Both the position numbers and the translations under genes were made by a program. Under the pieces are notes generated by a model that was not told the DNA's origin, did no database searches, and was given only the letters and a program-made list of their open reading frames with translations. Shown piece after piece: positions 34,014 to 43,179 of a stretch of DNA of 64,000 nt (within the stretch, counting starts at the first letter, position 1; every line of letters begins with the position of its first letter). This DNA is from Homoserinimonas sp044769865 (GTDB lineage Bacteria; Actinomycetota; Actinomycetes; Actinomycetales; Microbacteriaceae). The stretch spans positions 1,302,001-1,366,000 of the forward strand of contig NZ_JBIZWA010000001.1 of the NCBI RefSeq assembly GCF_044769865.1, read 5' to 3'.

Positions 34014-36164
34014 ATGCCCAATTCAAAGAAATTCTCTGCACCCCGCGGCGCCAAGTCCGGCGCACGCGCATCCGGCGCCAAGTCGGGCAGTCGCAGCCCG
34101 GGACACCGCGGCTACAAGGCTGACGCCCCCGCCGCCGCACCCAAGAAGCGCTGGACAGCGGATGATCGTGCCGCCCGCACCGGCGACCGCCGCCCTGCTG
34201 GCGACCGCCGCCCCGACTGGACTCCCCGTGAGGAGCGCCCCACGAACGGCCGCGCGCCCTACGGTGACCGCGCCCAGCGCACCGAGCGTCCCTCCTACGG
34301 TCGCACCGAGCGTCCCAGCTACAACGACCGCCCGGCTCGTGGCGAGCGTCCCGCGTACAACCGCGGCGAGAACCGCGGCGAGCGTCCCTCGTACGGTGAT
34401 CGCCCGGCTCGCGGTGAGCGCCCGTCGTACGGTGATCGCCCGGCTCGCGGTGAGCGCCCGTCGTACGGTGATCGCCCGCAGCGTGGCTCCTATGACCGCC
34501 CGCAGCGAGGCTCGGATGACCGCCCCAAGCGCTCGTTCGACGACCGCGCTCCCCGTCGTGACTTCGACGACCGCGCGCCGCGCGGCGAGCGTCCCTCCTA
34601 CGGCGACCGCCCGAGCCGTGGCGAGCGCCCCGCATACAACCGTGGCGAGAACCGCACGGAGCGCCCCGCGTACAACCGTGGCGAGAACCGTGGCGAGCGT
34701 CCCTCCTATGGTGACCGTCCGGCCCGTTCCGAGCGCCCGTCCTACGGCGACCGCCCGCAGCGCAGCTTCGAGGACCGCCCCAAGCGCTCGTTCGACGACC
34801 GTGCCCCGCGTCGTGACTTCGACGACCGCGCGCCCCGTCGTGACTTCGCTGACCGCGCGCCGCGCCGCTCCTATGACGAGCGCCCGCCGCGTCGCGACAG
34901 CGACCTCTACCCGAAGCGCGAGACCCGCTCCTTCACCCCGCATGACGACGTCGTGCTCGAGAAGCTCGAGGCGAAGGTCATGACCGCTGGGGAGGTCGAG
35001 GGCAAGACTTTCGGCGATCTCGGTGTCGGCGACAACATCACGCGCCAGCTCGCGGCGATGGGTGCCGAGGCTCCGTTCCCCATCCAGGCGGCGACCATCC
35101 CTGACGTTCTTGCGGGCAAGGATGTGCTCGGCCGCGGCAAGACCGGCTCCGGCAAGACGATCGCGTTCGGCGTTCCTGTCGTCGAGCGCCTCATGGAGAA
35201 CAACGGTGGCAAGGGTCGCAAGCCGGGCCGCAAGCCCCGCGCGCTCATCCTCGCCCCCACCCGTGAGCTCGCGATGCAGATCGACCGCACGGTGCAGCCC
35301 ATCGCGCGCAGTGTCGGCCTCTTCACGACCACGATCGTGGGCGGCGTGCCGCAGCACAAGCAGGTCATGTCGCTCCAGCGCGGCGTCGACATCGTCATCG
35401 CGACCCCCGGTCGTGTGGAGGACCTCGTCGACCAGGGCCGACTCGACCTCAGCGAGGTCAAGGTCACTGTTCTCGACGAGGCCGACCACATGTGCGACCT
35501 CGGCTTCCTCGAGCCCGTGCAGCGCATCCTGCGCGAGACGATGGATGGCGGCCAGAAGCTCCTCTTCTCGGCAACCCTCGACAAGGGCGTTGCCCAGCTG
35601 GTCAACGAGTTCCTCGTCGACCCGGCCGTGCACGAGGTTGCTGGTGAAGACCAGGCGTCGAGCACGATCGACCACAAGGTGCTCCTCATCGAGCAGCGCG
35701 ACAAGCGTGCCGTCATCGAGCAGCTCGCCGGTGGCGAGGGCAAGAAGCTCGTCTTCGCCCGCACCCGCGCCTTCGCCGAGGAACTCGCCGACATGCTCGA
35801 GGATGCCGGCATCCCCGCGACCTCGCTGCACGGCGACCTCAACCAGGGCCGTCGCACGCGCAACCTGCAGCTGCTCACGAGCGGTCGCGTGAATGTGCTG
35901 GTGGCGACGGATGTCGCGGCCCGCGGCATCCACGTCGACGACATCTCGCTCGTGATCCAGGCGGACGCGCCCGACGAGTACAAGACGTACCTGCACCGCG
36001 CTGGCCGTACCGGTCGCGCCGGCAAGGCCGGAACGGTTGTTACGCTGACGACCCGCAACCGCCAGCGCCGCATCGACGAGCTGCTCGGCCGCGCCGAGAT
36101 CGACGCGACCATGCACAACGTGCAGCCGGGCGACACGCTGCTCGACCAGCTCGCGGGCCTGTAG
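34014..36164 (+). CDS. DEAD-box RNA helicase with long Arg/Gly/Tyr-rich N-terminus
   Basis: 716 residues. Residues ~1-300 are low-complexity R/G/D/P/Y/E repeats (GERPSYGDRPAR type), probably disordered and RNA-binding. The helicase core follows: Q motif at ~355 (PFPIQAATIP), GKTGSGKT (I), PTRELAMQ (Ia), GGVPQHKQ, ATPGR (Ib), DEAD in VLDEADHM (II), SATL (III), ATDVAARGIH (V) and HRAGRTGRAG (VI). Such proteins unwind RNA in ribosome assembly and cold growth. The disordered tail is at the N-terminus here; in many actinobacterial helicases it is C-terminal. Confidence 0.95.
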   Translation: MPNSKKFSAPRGAKSGARASGAKSGSRSPGHRGYKADAPAAAPKKRWTADDRAARTGDRRPAGDRRPDWTPREERPTNGRAPYGDRAQRTERPSYGRTERPSYNDRPARGERPAYNRGENRGERPSYGDRPARGERPSYGDRPARGERPSYGDRPQRGSYDRPQRGSDDRPKRSFDDRAPRRDFDDRAPRGERPSYGDRPSRGERPAYNRGENRTERPAYNRGENRGERPSYGDRPARSERPSYGDRPQRSFEDRPKRSFDDRAPRRDFDDRAPRRDFADRAPRRSYDERPPRRDSDLYPKRETRSFTPHDDVVLEKLEAKVMTAGEVEGKTFGDLGVGDNITRQLAAMGAEAPFPIQAATIPDVLAGKDVLGRGKTGSGKTIAFGVPVVERLMENNGGKGRKPGRKPRALILAPTRELAMQIDRTVQPIARSVGLFTTTIVGGVPQHKQVMSLQRGVDIVIATPGRVEDLVDQGRLDLSEVKVTVLDEADHMCDLGFLEPVQRILRETMDGGQKLLFSATLDKGVAQLVNEFLVDPAVHEVAGEDQASSTIDHKVLLIEQRDKRAVIEQLAGGEGKKLVFARTRAFAEELADMLEDAGIPATSLHGDLNQGRRTRNLQLLTSGRVNVLVATDVAARGIHVDDISLVIQADAPDEYKTYLHRAGRTGRAGKAGTVVTLTTRNRQRRIDELLGRAEIDATMHNVQPGDTLLDQLAGL
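34395..34478 (+). repeat. Exact 36-bp tandem repeat coding GDRPARGERPSY
   Basis: Two identical 36-bp units (34395-34430 and 34431-34466) are followed by a third, partial one. They encode a 12-residue unit of the helicase N-terminus. Identity at the DNA level suggests recent slippage, so copy number may vary between strains. Confidence 0.85.
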
Positions 36165-36176
36165 CCCGCACCTCGC

Positions 36177-36211
36177 GGGTTGAGTACGCCCGCCAGGGCC
36201 GTATCGAAACC
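36177..36211. repeat. REP-like intergenic repeat, copy 1
   Basis: The element runs GGGTTGAGTACG...CGTATCGAAACC, with imperfectly complementary ends. The same ends, GGGTTGA...CGTATCGAAACCC, occur at 58103-58131. Such palindromic words are scattered between genes in Microbacteriaceae genomes; that last point is from general experience. Confidence 0.6.
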
Positions 36212-36221
36212 ACACACCCCG

Positions 36222-36253
36222 AGGGCGCCTCATTGGAAACGATGGGGCGCCTT
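36222..36253 (+). terminator. Terminator hairpin after the helicase gene
   Basis: AGGGCGCCTCAT (36222-36233) pairs with ATGGGGCGCCTT (36242-36253) over 12 positions with two G-T pairs and an 8-nt loop, followed by CCCC. The stretch 36254-36444 before the next gene holds only its ribosome site AAGGGGG (36432-36438) and weak small palindromes. Confidence 0.6.
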
Positions 36254-36444
36254 CCCCCGCGCAACATAATTGCGTGCAACACCGGCCCCACTTTGGGGCA
36301 CTCGTTCCCGTGATCTCGGGGATCCTGCGAGCGTGGTGGAAGGAGCCGTCTCCCACGTATGGCAAGCTTAACGCCAGAATATTGGCCGAATGCAGACAGC
36401 CGGCCGATGACATACGGAACTGACGCGTGCGAAGGGGGTCGACT

Positions 36445-38301
36445 GTGAACCCGGTTCCTGGCGTACCCGACGGCTCTCCCGTGACGTTCTCCGGTGGACC
36501 CACCTCGCGTATCGCGGCCAAGTACATGTTGGATGCTTGCGCCTGGGTGGCGGCTGTGGTGCTCGCGCAGCTGTTGCGTTACGACTTCGAATTCCAACTG
36601 ATTTCGTGGTCGTCGCTGGCGGTGTTGTCGGCGCTGATTATCGTCGCGCAGTTTGTCGCTGGCTGGATCTTCTACCTCTACCGTGGTCGCCACCCTTACG
36701 GGAGCTTCGATGAGGTGCTGGCGCTGGTGTGGACGGTCGCGTTGATCGCTGTAGTGGTGGGTCTCCCCGTGCTTGCGTTCGGTCTGTCGATGTCCATTCC
36801 GCGCAGCACGGTGTTCTTGGCAATGCCGATCGCCCTCGTGCTCATGTGTGCTGTGCGGTATTTGAGACGTCTGGTCGCCGAGAAGTCGGTCAATCATGTG
36901 TATGAGACGGAGCGCACACTCGTTTACGGTGCCGGTTACCTCGGCACGGCGCTGGTTAAGCGCATGCGGACGGACCCGCTCTCCTCTTTCTTTCCTGTCG
37001 GGTTGATCGATGACGATCCACGAAAGCGCCGGGTGCAGATCGCCGGCGTCAATGTCTTCGGCTCGTCTGAACAGCTGACGGAGATCGCACAGAAGACCGA
37101 GGCGACGGTCTTGGTCGTCGCGATTGGGCGTATCGATTCCGCTGGTCTCCGCCGCATTTCGGATGTTGCTGCGGATGCCGGGTTGCAGGTCAAGGTTCTT
37201 CCCCCGCTAGAGGATGTGCTCCGCGGTCGTTCGAGACTCCGTGACCTCCGGGACATCTCCATCGACGACCTGATCGGGCGGGAGGTGGTTGACACCGAGA
37301 TCGAGTCGATTGCCGGCTACATCCAAGGTCGCCGCGTTCTTGTTACTGGCGCCGGGGGCTCCATCGGTTCGGAGCTGTGTCGCCAGATCATGCAGTTCCG
37401 TCCCGCAGAGCTGATGATGCTCGATCGCGACGAGACTGGCTTGCAGAGTGCACAGCTCTCTATCTCCGGGCATGGACTGTTGGACACAAAGGACGTTGTG
37501 CTCGCAGACATCCGCGATTCCGCTGCGCTCGAGCGGATCTTCGCGGAGCGTCGCCCCCAGGTCGTGTTCCATGCTGCTGCACTCAAGCACCTGCCGATGC
37601 TCGAGCAGTATCCACAAGAGGCATGGAAGACGAACGTGCTGGGCACAGTCAACGTGCTTCAGGCGGCGATGAAGGTGGGAGTCGACACCTTCGTGAACAT
37701 TTCCACGGATAAGGCGGCTAACCCGACGAGCGTGCTGGGTCATTCGAAGCGCGTCGCAGAGAAGCTCACCGCGTGGGCGGCGGAGACAACGGGCGATCGC
37801 TATGTTTCAGTGCGCTTCGGCAACGTCATCGGAAGCCGCGGATCCATGTTGCCGACGTTCACGGCGCTGATTGAGGCCGGTGGTCCATTGACCGTGACGC
37901 ATCCGGATGCGACCCGCTTCTTTATGACCATCCCGGAGGCTTGTCAGCTGGTCGTCCAGGCGGGCGGTATCGGGCGTCCCGCCGAGGTCTTGATCCTTGA
38001 CATGGGCGAGCCAGTTCGGATTCTCGACGTCGCGGAGCGAATGATTGAAATGTCCGGAAAGGACATCGAGATCGTATTCACGGGCCTCCGTCCCGGCGAG
38101 AAACTTCACGAGGAACTGATTGGCATCAACGAGGGCGATGAGCGGCCGATCCACCCGAAGATCACGCACACGAGCATCCATTCGATCGCGCCGCAGAACC
38201 TTGACCTGACCGATTGGGAGGCGCGGTGCCAGAACGGAGACTTCGACACGCGCACCGTCGGTGTGGAGACCTCAACGAGCATGGATGGTTCTGGTGAATA
38301 G
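36445..38301 (+). CDS. Membrane NDP-sugar 4,6-dehydratase (PglF/CapD/FlaA1-like)
   Basis: 618 residues. Four N-terminal helices (~15-130), a first Rossmann domain (TLVYGAGYLGTALV, ~155), then the SDR catalytic domain from ~290 (VLVTGAGGSIGSELCRQI). The catalytic STDKAANPTSVLGHSKR replaces the usual YxxxK, as in PglF-type enzymes that convert UDP-GlcNAc to the 4-keto-6-deoxy sugar. Start GTG at 36445 is preferred over 36427 because AAGGGGG lies 6 nt before it. It is the first gene of a tightly overlapping set, followed by an aminotransferase that would use its product. Confidence 0.92.
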   Translation: MNPVPGVPDGSPVTFSGGPTSRIAAKYMLDACAWVAAVVLAQLLRYDFEFQLISWSSLAVLSALIIVAQFVAGWIFYLYRGRHPYGSFDEVLALVWTVALIAVVVGLPVLAFGLSMSIPRSTVFLAMPIALVLMCAVRYLRRLVAEKSVNHVYETERTLVYGAGYLGTALVKRMRTDPLSSFFPVGLIDDDPRKRRVQIAGVNVFGSSEQLTEIAQKTEATVLVVAIGRIDSAGLRRISDVAADAGLQVKVLPPLEDVLRGRSRLRDLRDISIDDLIGREVVDTEIESIAGYIQGRRVLVTGAGGSIGSELCRQIMQFRPAELMMLDRDETGLQSAQLSISGHGLLDTKDVVLADIRDSAALERIFAERRPQVVFHAAALKHLPMLEQYPQEAWKTNVLGTVNVLQAAMKVGVDTFVNISTDKAANPTSVLGHSKRVAEKLTAWAAETTGDRYVSVRFGNVIGSRGSMLPTFTALIEAGGPLTVTHPDATRFFMTIPEACQLVVQAGGIGRPAEVLILDMGEPVRILDVAERMIEMSGKDIEIVFTGLRPGEKLHEELIGINEGDERPIHPKITHTSIHSIAPQNLDLTDWEARCQNGDFDTRTVGVETSTSMDGSGE

Positions 38302-39433
38302 CCGCGTTCACATGTCGTCGCCCGACGTCGGTGAGTTGGAGGAGCAGTTTGTCGTGCGGGCGATGCGCTCCGGCTGGATCGCGCCCCTCGGGCCTGACGT
38401 CGATGCCTTCGAGCGGGAGCTCGCCGCGCGCGTCGGCGTGCAGCACGCTGTTGCGCTCAGCTCGGGAACCGCCGCGATCCATCTCGGGCTTCTCGGTCTC
38501 GGCGTCAAGCCGGGTGACATCGTGATCACCTCAACCATGACCTTTGCGGCGACAGCCAATGCGATCACCTATACGGGCGCCGCTCCCTTCTTCATCGACA
38601 GCGAATTCGACACCGGCAACATGTCTCCGGCGCTGCTGCGGCAAGCTTTGACCCAGCTCGTCGGCGCCGGTGAGCGCGTCGCCGCCATCGTGCCGGTCGA
38701 TCTCCTCGGCAAAGCGGTGAATTACACGGAGATTTGCGCGATCGCCGACGAGTTCAATGTGCCGGTTCTCGCTGACGCGGCAGAGTCTCTCGGCGCGACG
38801 CATCAGGGGCGGGCTGTCGGTTCTTTCGGCCAGGCCTCGATCGTGTCTTTCAACGGCAACAAGATCATGACGACATCCGGTGGCGGAATGTTGCTCACCG
38901 ATGACGAATCGCTCGCCACCCGGACACGCTACTTGGCGACGCAGGCGCGCCAGCCGGCGGTGCACTACGAGCACACCGACATCGGCTACAACTACCGGAT
39001 GAGCAACCTGTTGGCTGCGCTGGGGCGAGCCCAGCTCTCGCGCCTCGACGAGATGATCGCGCGGCGCCGGGCGATGCGCGAGCGCTATCGCGAACTTTTC
39101 GCGACTGTGCCAGGCGTGGAAATCTTCGGCGGTGCGAACGATGATGGGGACAATTTTTGGCTTACATCGATCATCGTGGATACGGCCGTCACCGGCTGGA
39201 TTCCGTCGGCTCTGAGTGCGGCACTGCTCGATGAGAACATCGAGAGCAGGCCGCTCTGGAAACCCATGCACCTCCAGCCGGTATTCAGGGGTGCGCGTAC
39301 GCTGATCAGCGGAGCCTCCCAGACACTGTTTGAGACGGGACTCACGCTCCCGAGCGGGTCAGCGTTGAGTGATGGAGAGGTTCACCGGGTGATGTCGGCA
39401 TTGCAGGATTTCGTGGGGGGTACTCGTTGGTGA
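38285..39433 (+). CDS. DegT/DnrJ/EryC1/StrS sugar aminotransferase
   Basis: 382 residues. PLP-dependent transfer of an amino group to a keto-sugar. The N-terminus VHMSSPDVGELEEQFVVRAM, SGTAAIHLGLLGLGV, DAAESLGATHQG (~165) and SFNGNKIMTTSGGGM (K is the PLP Lys) are typical. Paired with the preceding dehydratase it should give a UDP-4-amino-4,6-dideoxy sugar, as PglE follows PglF. The ATG at 38285 overlaps the previous gene; a GTG at 38294 is nearly as good. Confidence 0.92.
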   Translation: MVLVNSRVHMSSPDVGELEEQFVVRAMRSGWIAPLGPDVDAFERELAARVGVQHAVALSSGTAAIHLGLLGLGVKPGDIVITSTMTFAATANAITYTGAAPFFIDSEFDTGNMSPALLRQALTQLVGAGERVAAIVPVDLLGKAVNYTEICAIADEFNVPVLADAAESLGATHQGRAVGSFGQASIVSFNGNKIMTTSGGGMLLTDDESLATRTRYLATQARQPAVHYEHTDIGYNYRMSNLLAALGRAQLSRLDEMIARRRAMRERYRELFATVPGVEIFGGANDDGDNFWLTSIIVDTAVTGWIPSALSAALLDENIESRPLWKPMHLQPVFRGARTLISGASQTLFETGLTLPSGSALSDGEVHRVMSALQDFVGGTRW

Positions 39434-40515
39434 CGCAGCTCGGCGAGCAGAGGTTCTGCGTCTGGGACGCCGCGGATCCCGGGCAGGAAGCTCTGTGGGT
39501 CGAGTTCTGGAAAACGATGCCGAATACCGAGGTCTCGGCGCACCCAGGGTATGTGAAACGGTTCATTGAGCACGGCGAACGCGCTCTCTGTGCCGCCATG
39601 ACAACAGAGAAGGGCGAACGGATTATGTTGCCGTTCGTTCTGCGACCGATCGAATCACTGGACGGGCTTGGCCCGCTTGCGGATATCTGCAGCCCGTACG
39701 GATATGGGGGGCCTTGGACTTGGGGCTCCGAGCACCATATCCCTACCGTTCGGTTCTGGCAGGAGTTCGACACGTGGGCGCGCGCGCATTCGGTGGTTTC
39801 GCAGTTCATACGTTTCAGTCTGGACGCTGGCGTTGAAGCTGATTTCCCCGGCATCGTTCGTGCGCGGACAAACAACATCGTGGTGTCACTCGCGCCCACG
39901 GAGGAATTTCTCTGGACGGGATTTGAGCACAAAGTCCGCAAGAACGTCAACAAGGCCCGTCGAAGCGGGATAACGGTCTCGATGGATGAGAGCGGCGATT
40001 CTCTAGACGATTTCTTGCGCATCTATGCGGAGACCATGCGCCGACGCGATGCAGACGCCGGGTATTATTTTCCGAGAGAGTTCTTCGAAGCGATCAACTC
40101 CGAGCTTGCTGGACAGTACGTTTATGCCAACGCCCTCCTCGACGGCGAGGTAGTTTCTACAGAACTTGTCCTGGTGTCCGGCGACACCATCTACTCGTTC
40201 CTCGGCGGGACCAGTGAACATGCCTTCAAATTTCGCCCAAACGACCTTTTGAAGTTCGAGGTAATGCTTTGGGCTAAGGCGCGAGGTAAGTCTCGCTTCG
40301 TCCTAGGAGGCGGTGCGTCACCCGGGGATGGTATCGAGCGATACAAGCGGTGTTTTGCGCCGACGGGGGTCGTTGAATTTCGTACAGGGGAGCTCATAGT
40401 CGCGCCGGACGAGTTCCAGAAACTGGTCGACAGACGCAAGTCGGACTTCAGCGTCGCTGACAAAGCATGGCCGTCGCAGTCAGACTACTTCCCGGCATAC
40501 AGGATGCCGCTTTGA
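39430..40515 (+). CDS. FemAB/BioF2-like GNAT-fold transferase
   Basis: 361 residues, two GNAT-like halves in the manner of FemX and the BioF2-like group. Motifs: FEHKVRKNVNKARRSGI (~170), a tRNA/acceptor-loop-like segment common to the family, then RRRDADAGYYFPREFF and FLGGTSEHAFKFRPNDLLKFE. In this family members transfer amino acids from tRNA to peptidoglycan or act as acyltransferases in polysaccharide clusters. Given the neighbours, acylation or aminoacylation of an amino-sugar is likely. GTG at 39430 overlaps the stop before it (GTGA). Confidence 0.8.
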   Translation: MTQLGEQRFCVWDAADPGQEALWVEFWKTMPNTEVSAHPGYVKRFIEHGERALCAAMTTEKGERIMLPFVLRPIESLDGLGPLADICSPYGYGGPWTWGSEHHIPTVRFWQEFDTWARAHSVVSQFIRFSLDAGVEADFPGIVRARTNNIVVSLAPTEEFLWTGFEHKVRKNVNKARRSGITVSMDESGDSLDDFLRIYAETMRRRDADAGYYFPREFFEAINSELAGQYVYANALLDGEVVSTELVLVSGDTIYSFLGGTSEHAFKFRPNDLLKFEVMLWAKARGKSRFVLGGGASPGDGIERYKRCFAPTGVVEFRTGELIVAPDEFQKLVDRRKSDFSVADKAWPSQSDYFPAYRMPL

Positions 40516-42380
40516 CAACCAGCGTGACTCCTGTAGCTCGGCGCTCGCGAACGCGCCGTCGCCGTGTGTTGCTCCTAACCCAATGGTTTGACCCCGAGCC
40601 GACTTTCAAAGGCATGCTCTTCGCAAGGAAGCTCCGTGACCTCGGATTTGAGGTTCGCGTTCTCACCGGATTTCCGAACTATCCCGGCGGGAAGCTCTAC
40701 GAGGGGTACCGGATCCGCCTCTTCCAGCGTGAGGTCGTCGACGGCATCCCGATCCTTCGAGTGCCTCTGTATCCCAGTCATGACAACTCCGGCATTCGCC
40801 GTGCTTTCAACTATCTCTCATTCGCCGTTACCGCCTCGATCGCGGTTCTCGGCGTTAGGCGCCCCGATGTCGCATATGTCTACCATCCTCCGGCTTCGAT
40901 CGGGCTGCCCGCCCGGGTGCTCAAACTCGTCCGTGGCGTCCCCTACGTCTACGACGTCCAGGACCTTTGGCCCGACACGCTCGGTGCCACGGGAATGGTC
41001 CGTAGCCCAACCGCCCTGAGGATTGTGGCGGTCGCGATGTCGAACATCTACAGAGGTGCCTCGAAGCTAGTGGTTCTCTCCGAAGGCTTCCGGCGGACAA
41101 TAGCGGCAAGAGGCATTCCCCAGGAGCGGATTGACGTAATACCTAACTGGGCAGATGAGGCGCAGATTGTACCCGCTTCCACTGGTCCGAAGTTGGCCGG
41201 AGAACCATTCACCGTTACGTTCGCTGGCAATATCGGACACGGACAGGGCCTGGAGACTGTACTAGAGGCAGCGGAACTACTGGCCAGAGACGGAAACGTC
41301 ACGTTCCGGATAGTAGGCGGCGGCGTCGAGTTGCCAGCACTTCGGGAACTCGCCCTGTCCCGAAAGCTTACCAACGTCGAGTTTCTACCCCGTCGACCAC
41401 TCTCGGAAATCGGCGAAGTCCTGAGCTCTTCAGATGCGCTTCTCGTTCATCTGCGTGATGACCCCCTCTTTGCCATTACGGTTCCTTCGAAGACGCAGGC
41501 GTACTTGATGGTCGGGCGACCGATTCTCATGGGGGTACGGGGTGACGCGGCAGACTTGGTCAAGCACGCCAAAGCGGGCATAGCGTTTGAACCGGAGAAC
41601 GCCGCTTCCCTAGCGGATGCAGTCAAAGCGCTGACGCGACTTGACCCAGAGGAGCGTTCGACTATGGGAGCAGCGGGCCGCGAATTTTACGCCCAAGAAC
41701 TATCGCTCGACGTGGGAGCTGCCCGCTTTTCTCGCGTTCTAGAAGAAGAAAGCTTCCTGCGGCCTCGCTTTCTCACCATGAAGCGACTATTCGACATTTC
41801 CATCTCATCTATCGGGCTCATAATCGCGGCGATTCCAATGGCAATCATCGCGCTCGTGGTGAAGCTCCGAATCGGCAGCCCCGTGATCTTCAAGCAGCCG
41901 AGACCAGGACGAGACAATGTGCCGTTTGTTCTATTGAAGTTCAGGACCATGACCGAGAAGACGGACACAGATGGTTCGATGCTGCCTGACAATCTTCGCC
42001 TCACTCGATTGGGCAGTTTCCTCAGGTCTTCGAGTCTCGACGAACTGCCAGAACTGTGGAACGTGTTGCGGGGGCAGATGTCTCTAGTCGGGCCTCGCCC
42101 GCTGTTGCTGCGCTATACACCTCATTTCACTCAACAGGAACGGCTTCGGCTTCGAGTACGTCCGGGAATCACGGGGTTGGCTCAGGTCAATGGGCGGAAC
42201 ACCCTGTCTTGGGACGACCGGCTCGCGCTCGACATCTCATACGTCAAAAACTTGTCCGTTATTCAGGACTTGAAGATCTTGTGGCTCACCGTCGGGAACG
42301 TTTTCGGCCGGCATGGTGTCGTAGTCGATGCTGAGTCCGTAATGCAGAATCTCGACGATGAACGCCGGACGGTGGTGTGA
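40512..42380 (+). CDS. GT4 glycosyltransferase fused to a polyprenol-phosphate sugar phosphotransferase
   Basis: 622 residues. Residues ~15-410 are a WbuB-like GT4 enzyme (LLLTQWFDPEPTFKG, VYDVQDLWPDT, VTFAGNIGHGQGLETVLEAA). From ~420 a monotopic phosphoglycosyltransferase follows: MKRLFDISISSIGLIIAAI (membrane hairpin), PFVLLKFRTM, the catalytic Asp-Glu in SLDELPELWNVL, SLVGPRPL, and RPGITGLAQVNGR. The C-terminal part should load sugar-1-phosphate on undecaprenyl phosphate and the N-terminal part should add the next sugar. TTG at 40512 overlaps the previous stop (TTGA) with AGGA ~8 nt upstream; an in-frame ATG at 40467 is less likely. Confidence 0.93.
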   Translation: MTTSVTPVARRSRTRRRRVLLLTQWFDPEPTFKGMLFARKLRDLGFEVRVLTGFPNYPGGKLYEGYRIRLFQREVVDGIPILRVPLYPSHDNSGIRRAFNYLSFAVTASIAVLGVRRPDVAYVYHPPASIGLPARVLKLVRGVPYVYDVQDLWPDTLGATGMVRSPTALRIVAVAMSNIYRGASKLVVLSEGFRRTIAARGIPQERIDVIPNWADEAQIVPASTGPKLAGEPFTVTFAGNIGHGQGLETVLEAAELLARDGNVTFRIVGGGVELPALRELALSRKLTNVEFLPRRPLSEIGEVLSSSDALLVHLRDDPLFAITVPSKTQAYLMVGRPILMGVRGDAADLVKHAKAGIAFEPENAASLADAVKALTRLDPEERSTMGAAGREFYAQELSLDVGAARFSRVLEEESFLRPRFLTMKRLFDISISSIGLIIAAIPMAIIALVVKLRIGSPVIFKQPRPGRDNVPFVLLKFRTMTEKTDTDGSMLPDNLRLTRLGSFLRSSSLDELPELWNVLRGQMSLVGPRPLLLRYTPHFTQQERLRLRVRPGITGLAQVNGRNTLSWDDRLALDISYVKNLSVIQDLKILWLTVGNVFGRHGVVVDAESVMQNLDDERRTVV

Positions 42381-43179
42381 CATTAACGGCATTGAGATTC
42401 GACCGCTCCGTCTTGATGACCTTGCCGCAGTAGCGCGCTTACTTAGTGATTCATTCGAGCCGCGGCTACGGCCTTACATGACCTACACGCAGGCGGGCAT
42501 CGAGCATTTTCTGGAGGTCGGCGTTGCATATCCGACTGCTATGCCGTCTGTTGTGCGGCAGGTCGCCGTCGATCTCTCGGACGACAGCGTCGTCGGATTC
42601 GCGGATTTTCGGCTTCTTGATTCGCCGACAGCGCACCTCTCCTACGTTTGCGTCTCTCGCTCGGCTAGAGGCCGGGGCATTGCGACGTTGCTGATCGACC
42701 GATTCCGGTCTCTACACCGTGCGATCGAACGCATTCAGTTGGACGTTTTCAGCGAGAATGTTCCTGCACGCGCCCTTTATAAGAAGCTCGGCTTCGTCGA
42801 GGCGGAGCAGTCGCACTGGGTTACTCGCGAAATGCCTGCGGCAGCCGGGCACGCGACCATCACAAATCTGCCTTACGCACATGCGGCCTTCGAACGGTAC
42901 GGATTCTGCGAGTTAGAGGTGAAGACGACTGGGGTGGCTAGGAAGCTCGGGCGTCTGGGTCACGGCGTCATCCGGGCATTCGACGTGGCAGCATTCGACG
43001 AGGATGAACTCCTGGCCTCTGTGCGAACACAATTTCCTGAAGCTTCGATCCGCTTCTGTATCGTGTCGGACTCCGCCTTCCGAATGCTCAAGGGGGCCTT
43101 CGAGCACCTGCTCACTAGCAGACGTATGGTCCTCACTCTTCTAGACGATTCGCCAGCACGGAACGGATTGATATTTTGA
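42358..43179 (+). CDS. GNAT-family acetyltransferase, possible tandem GNAT
   Basis: 273 residues. The first half is a clear GNAT domain: IEIRPLRLDDLAAVARLL, VCVSRSARGRGIATLLIDRF (acetyl-CoA loop), NVPARALYKKLGF. The second half (~165-273) has a weaker AAFERYGFCELEV and no clear loop, perhaps a degenerate second GNAT domain. Its place between sugar enzymes suggests N-acetylation of an amino-sugar. The only standard start in a sensible place is the ATG at 42358, which overlaps the previous gene by 23 bases; no ribosome site is clear. Confidence 0.8.
   Translation: MNAGRWCDINGIEIRPLRLDDLAAVARLLSDSFEPRLRPYMTYTQAGIEHFLEVGVAYPTAMPSVVRQVAVDLSDDSVVGFADFRLLDSPTAHLSYVCVSRSARGRGIATLLIDRFRSLHRAIERIQLDVFSENVPARALYKKLGFVEAEQSHWVTREMPAAAGHATITNLPYAHAAFERYGFCELEVKTTGVARKLGRLGHGVIRAFDVAAFDEDELLASVRTQFPEASIRFCIVSDSAFRMLKGAFEHLLTSRRMVLTLLDDSPARNGLIF

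Noticed and set aside
34395..34478. CRISPR-like array
   Set aside because: The spacing is regular but there are no variable spacers; the repeat is in-frame coding sequence of the helicase tail.
34023..36527. 834-residue minus-strand frame opposite the helicase gene
   Set aside because: It mirrors the helicase repeats and motifs on the other strand; a GC-rich shadow with no recognisable domain.
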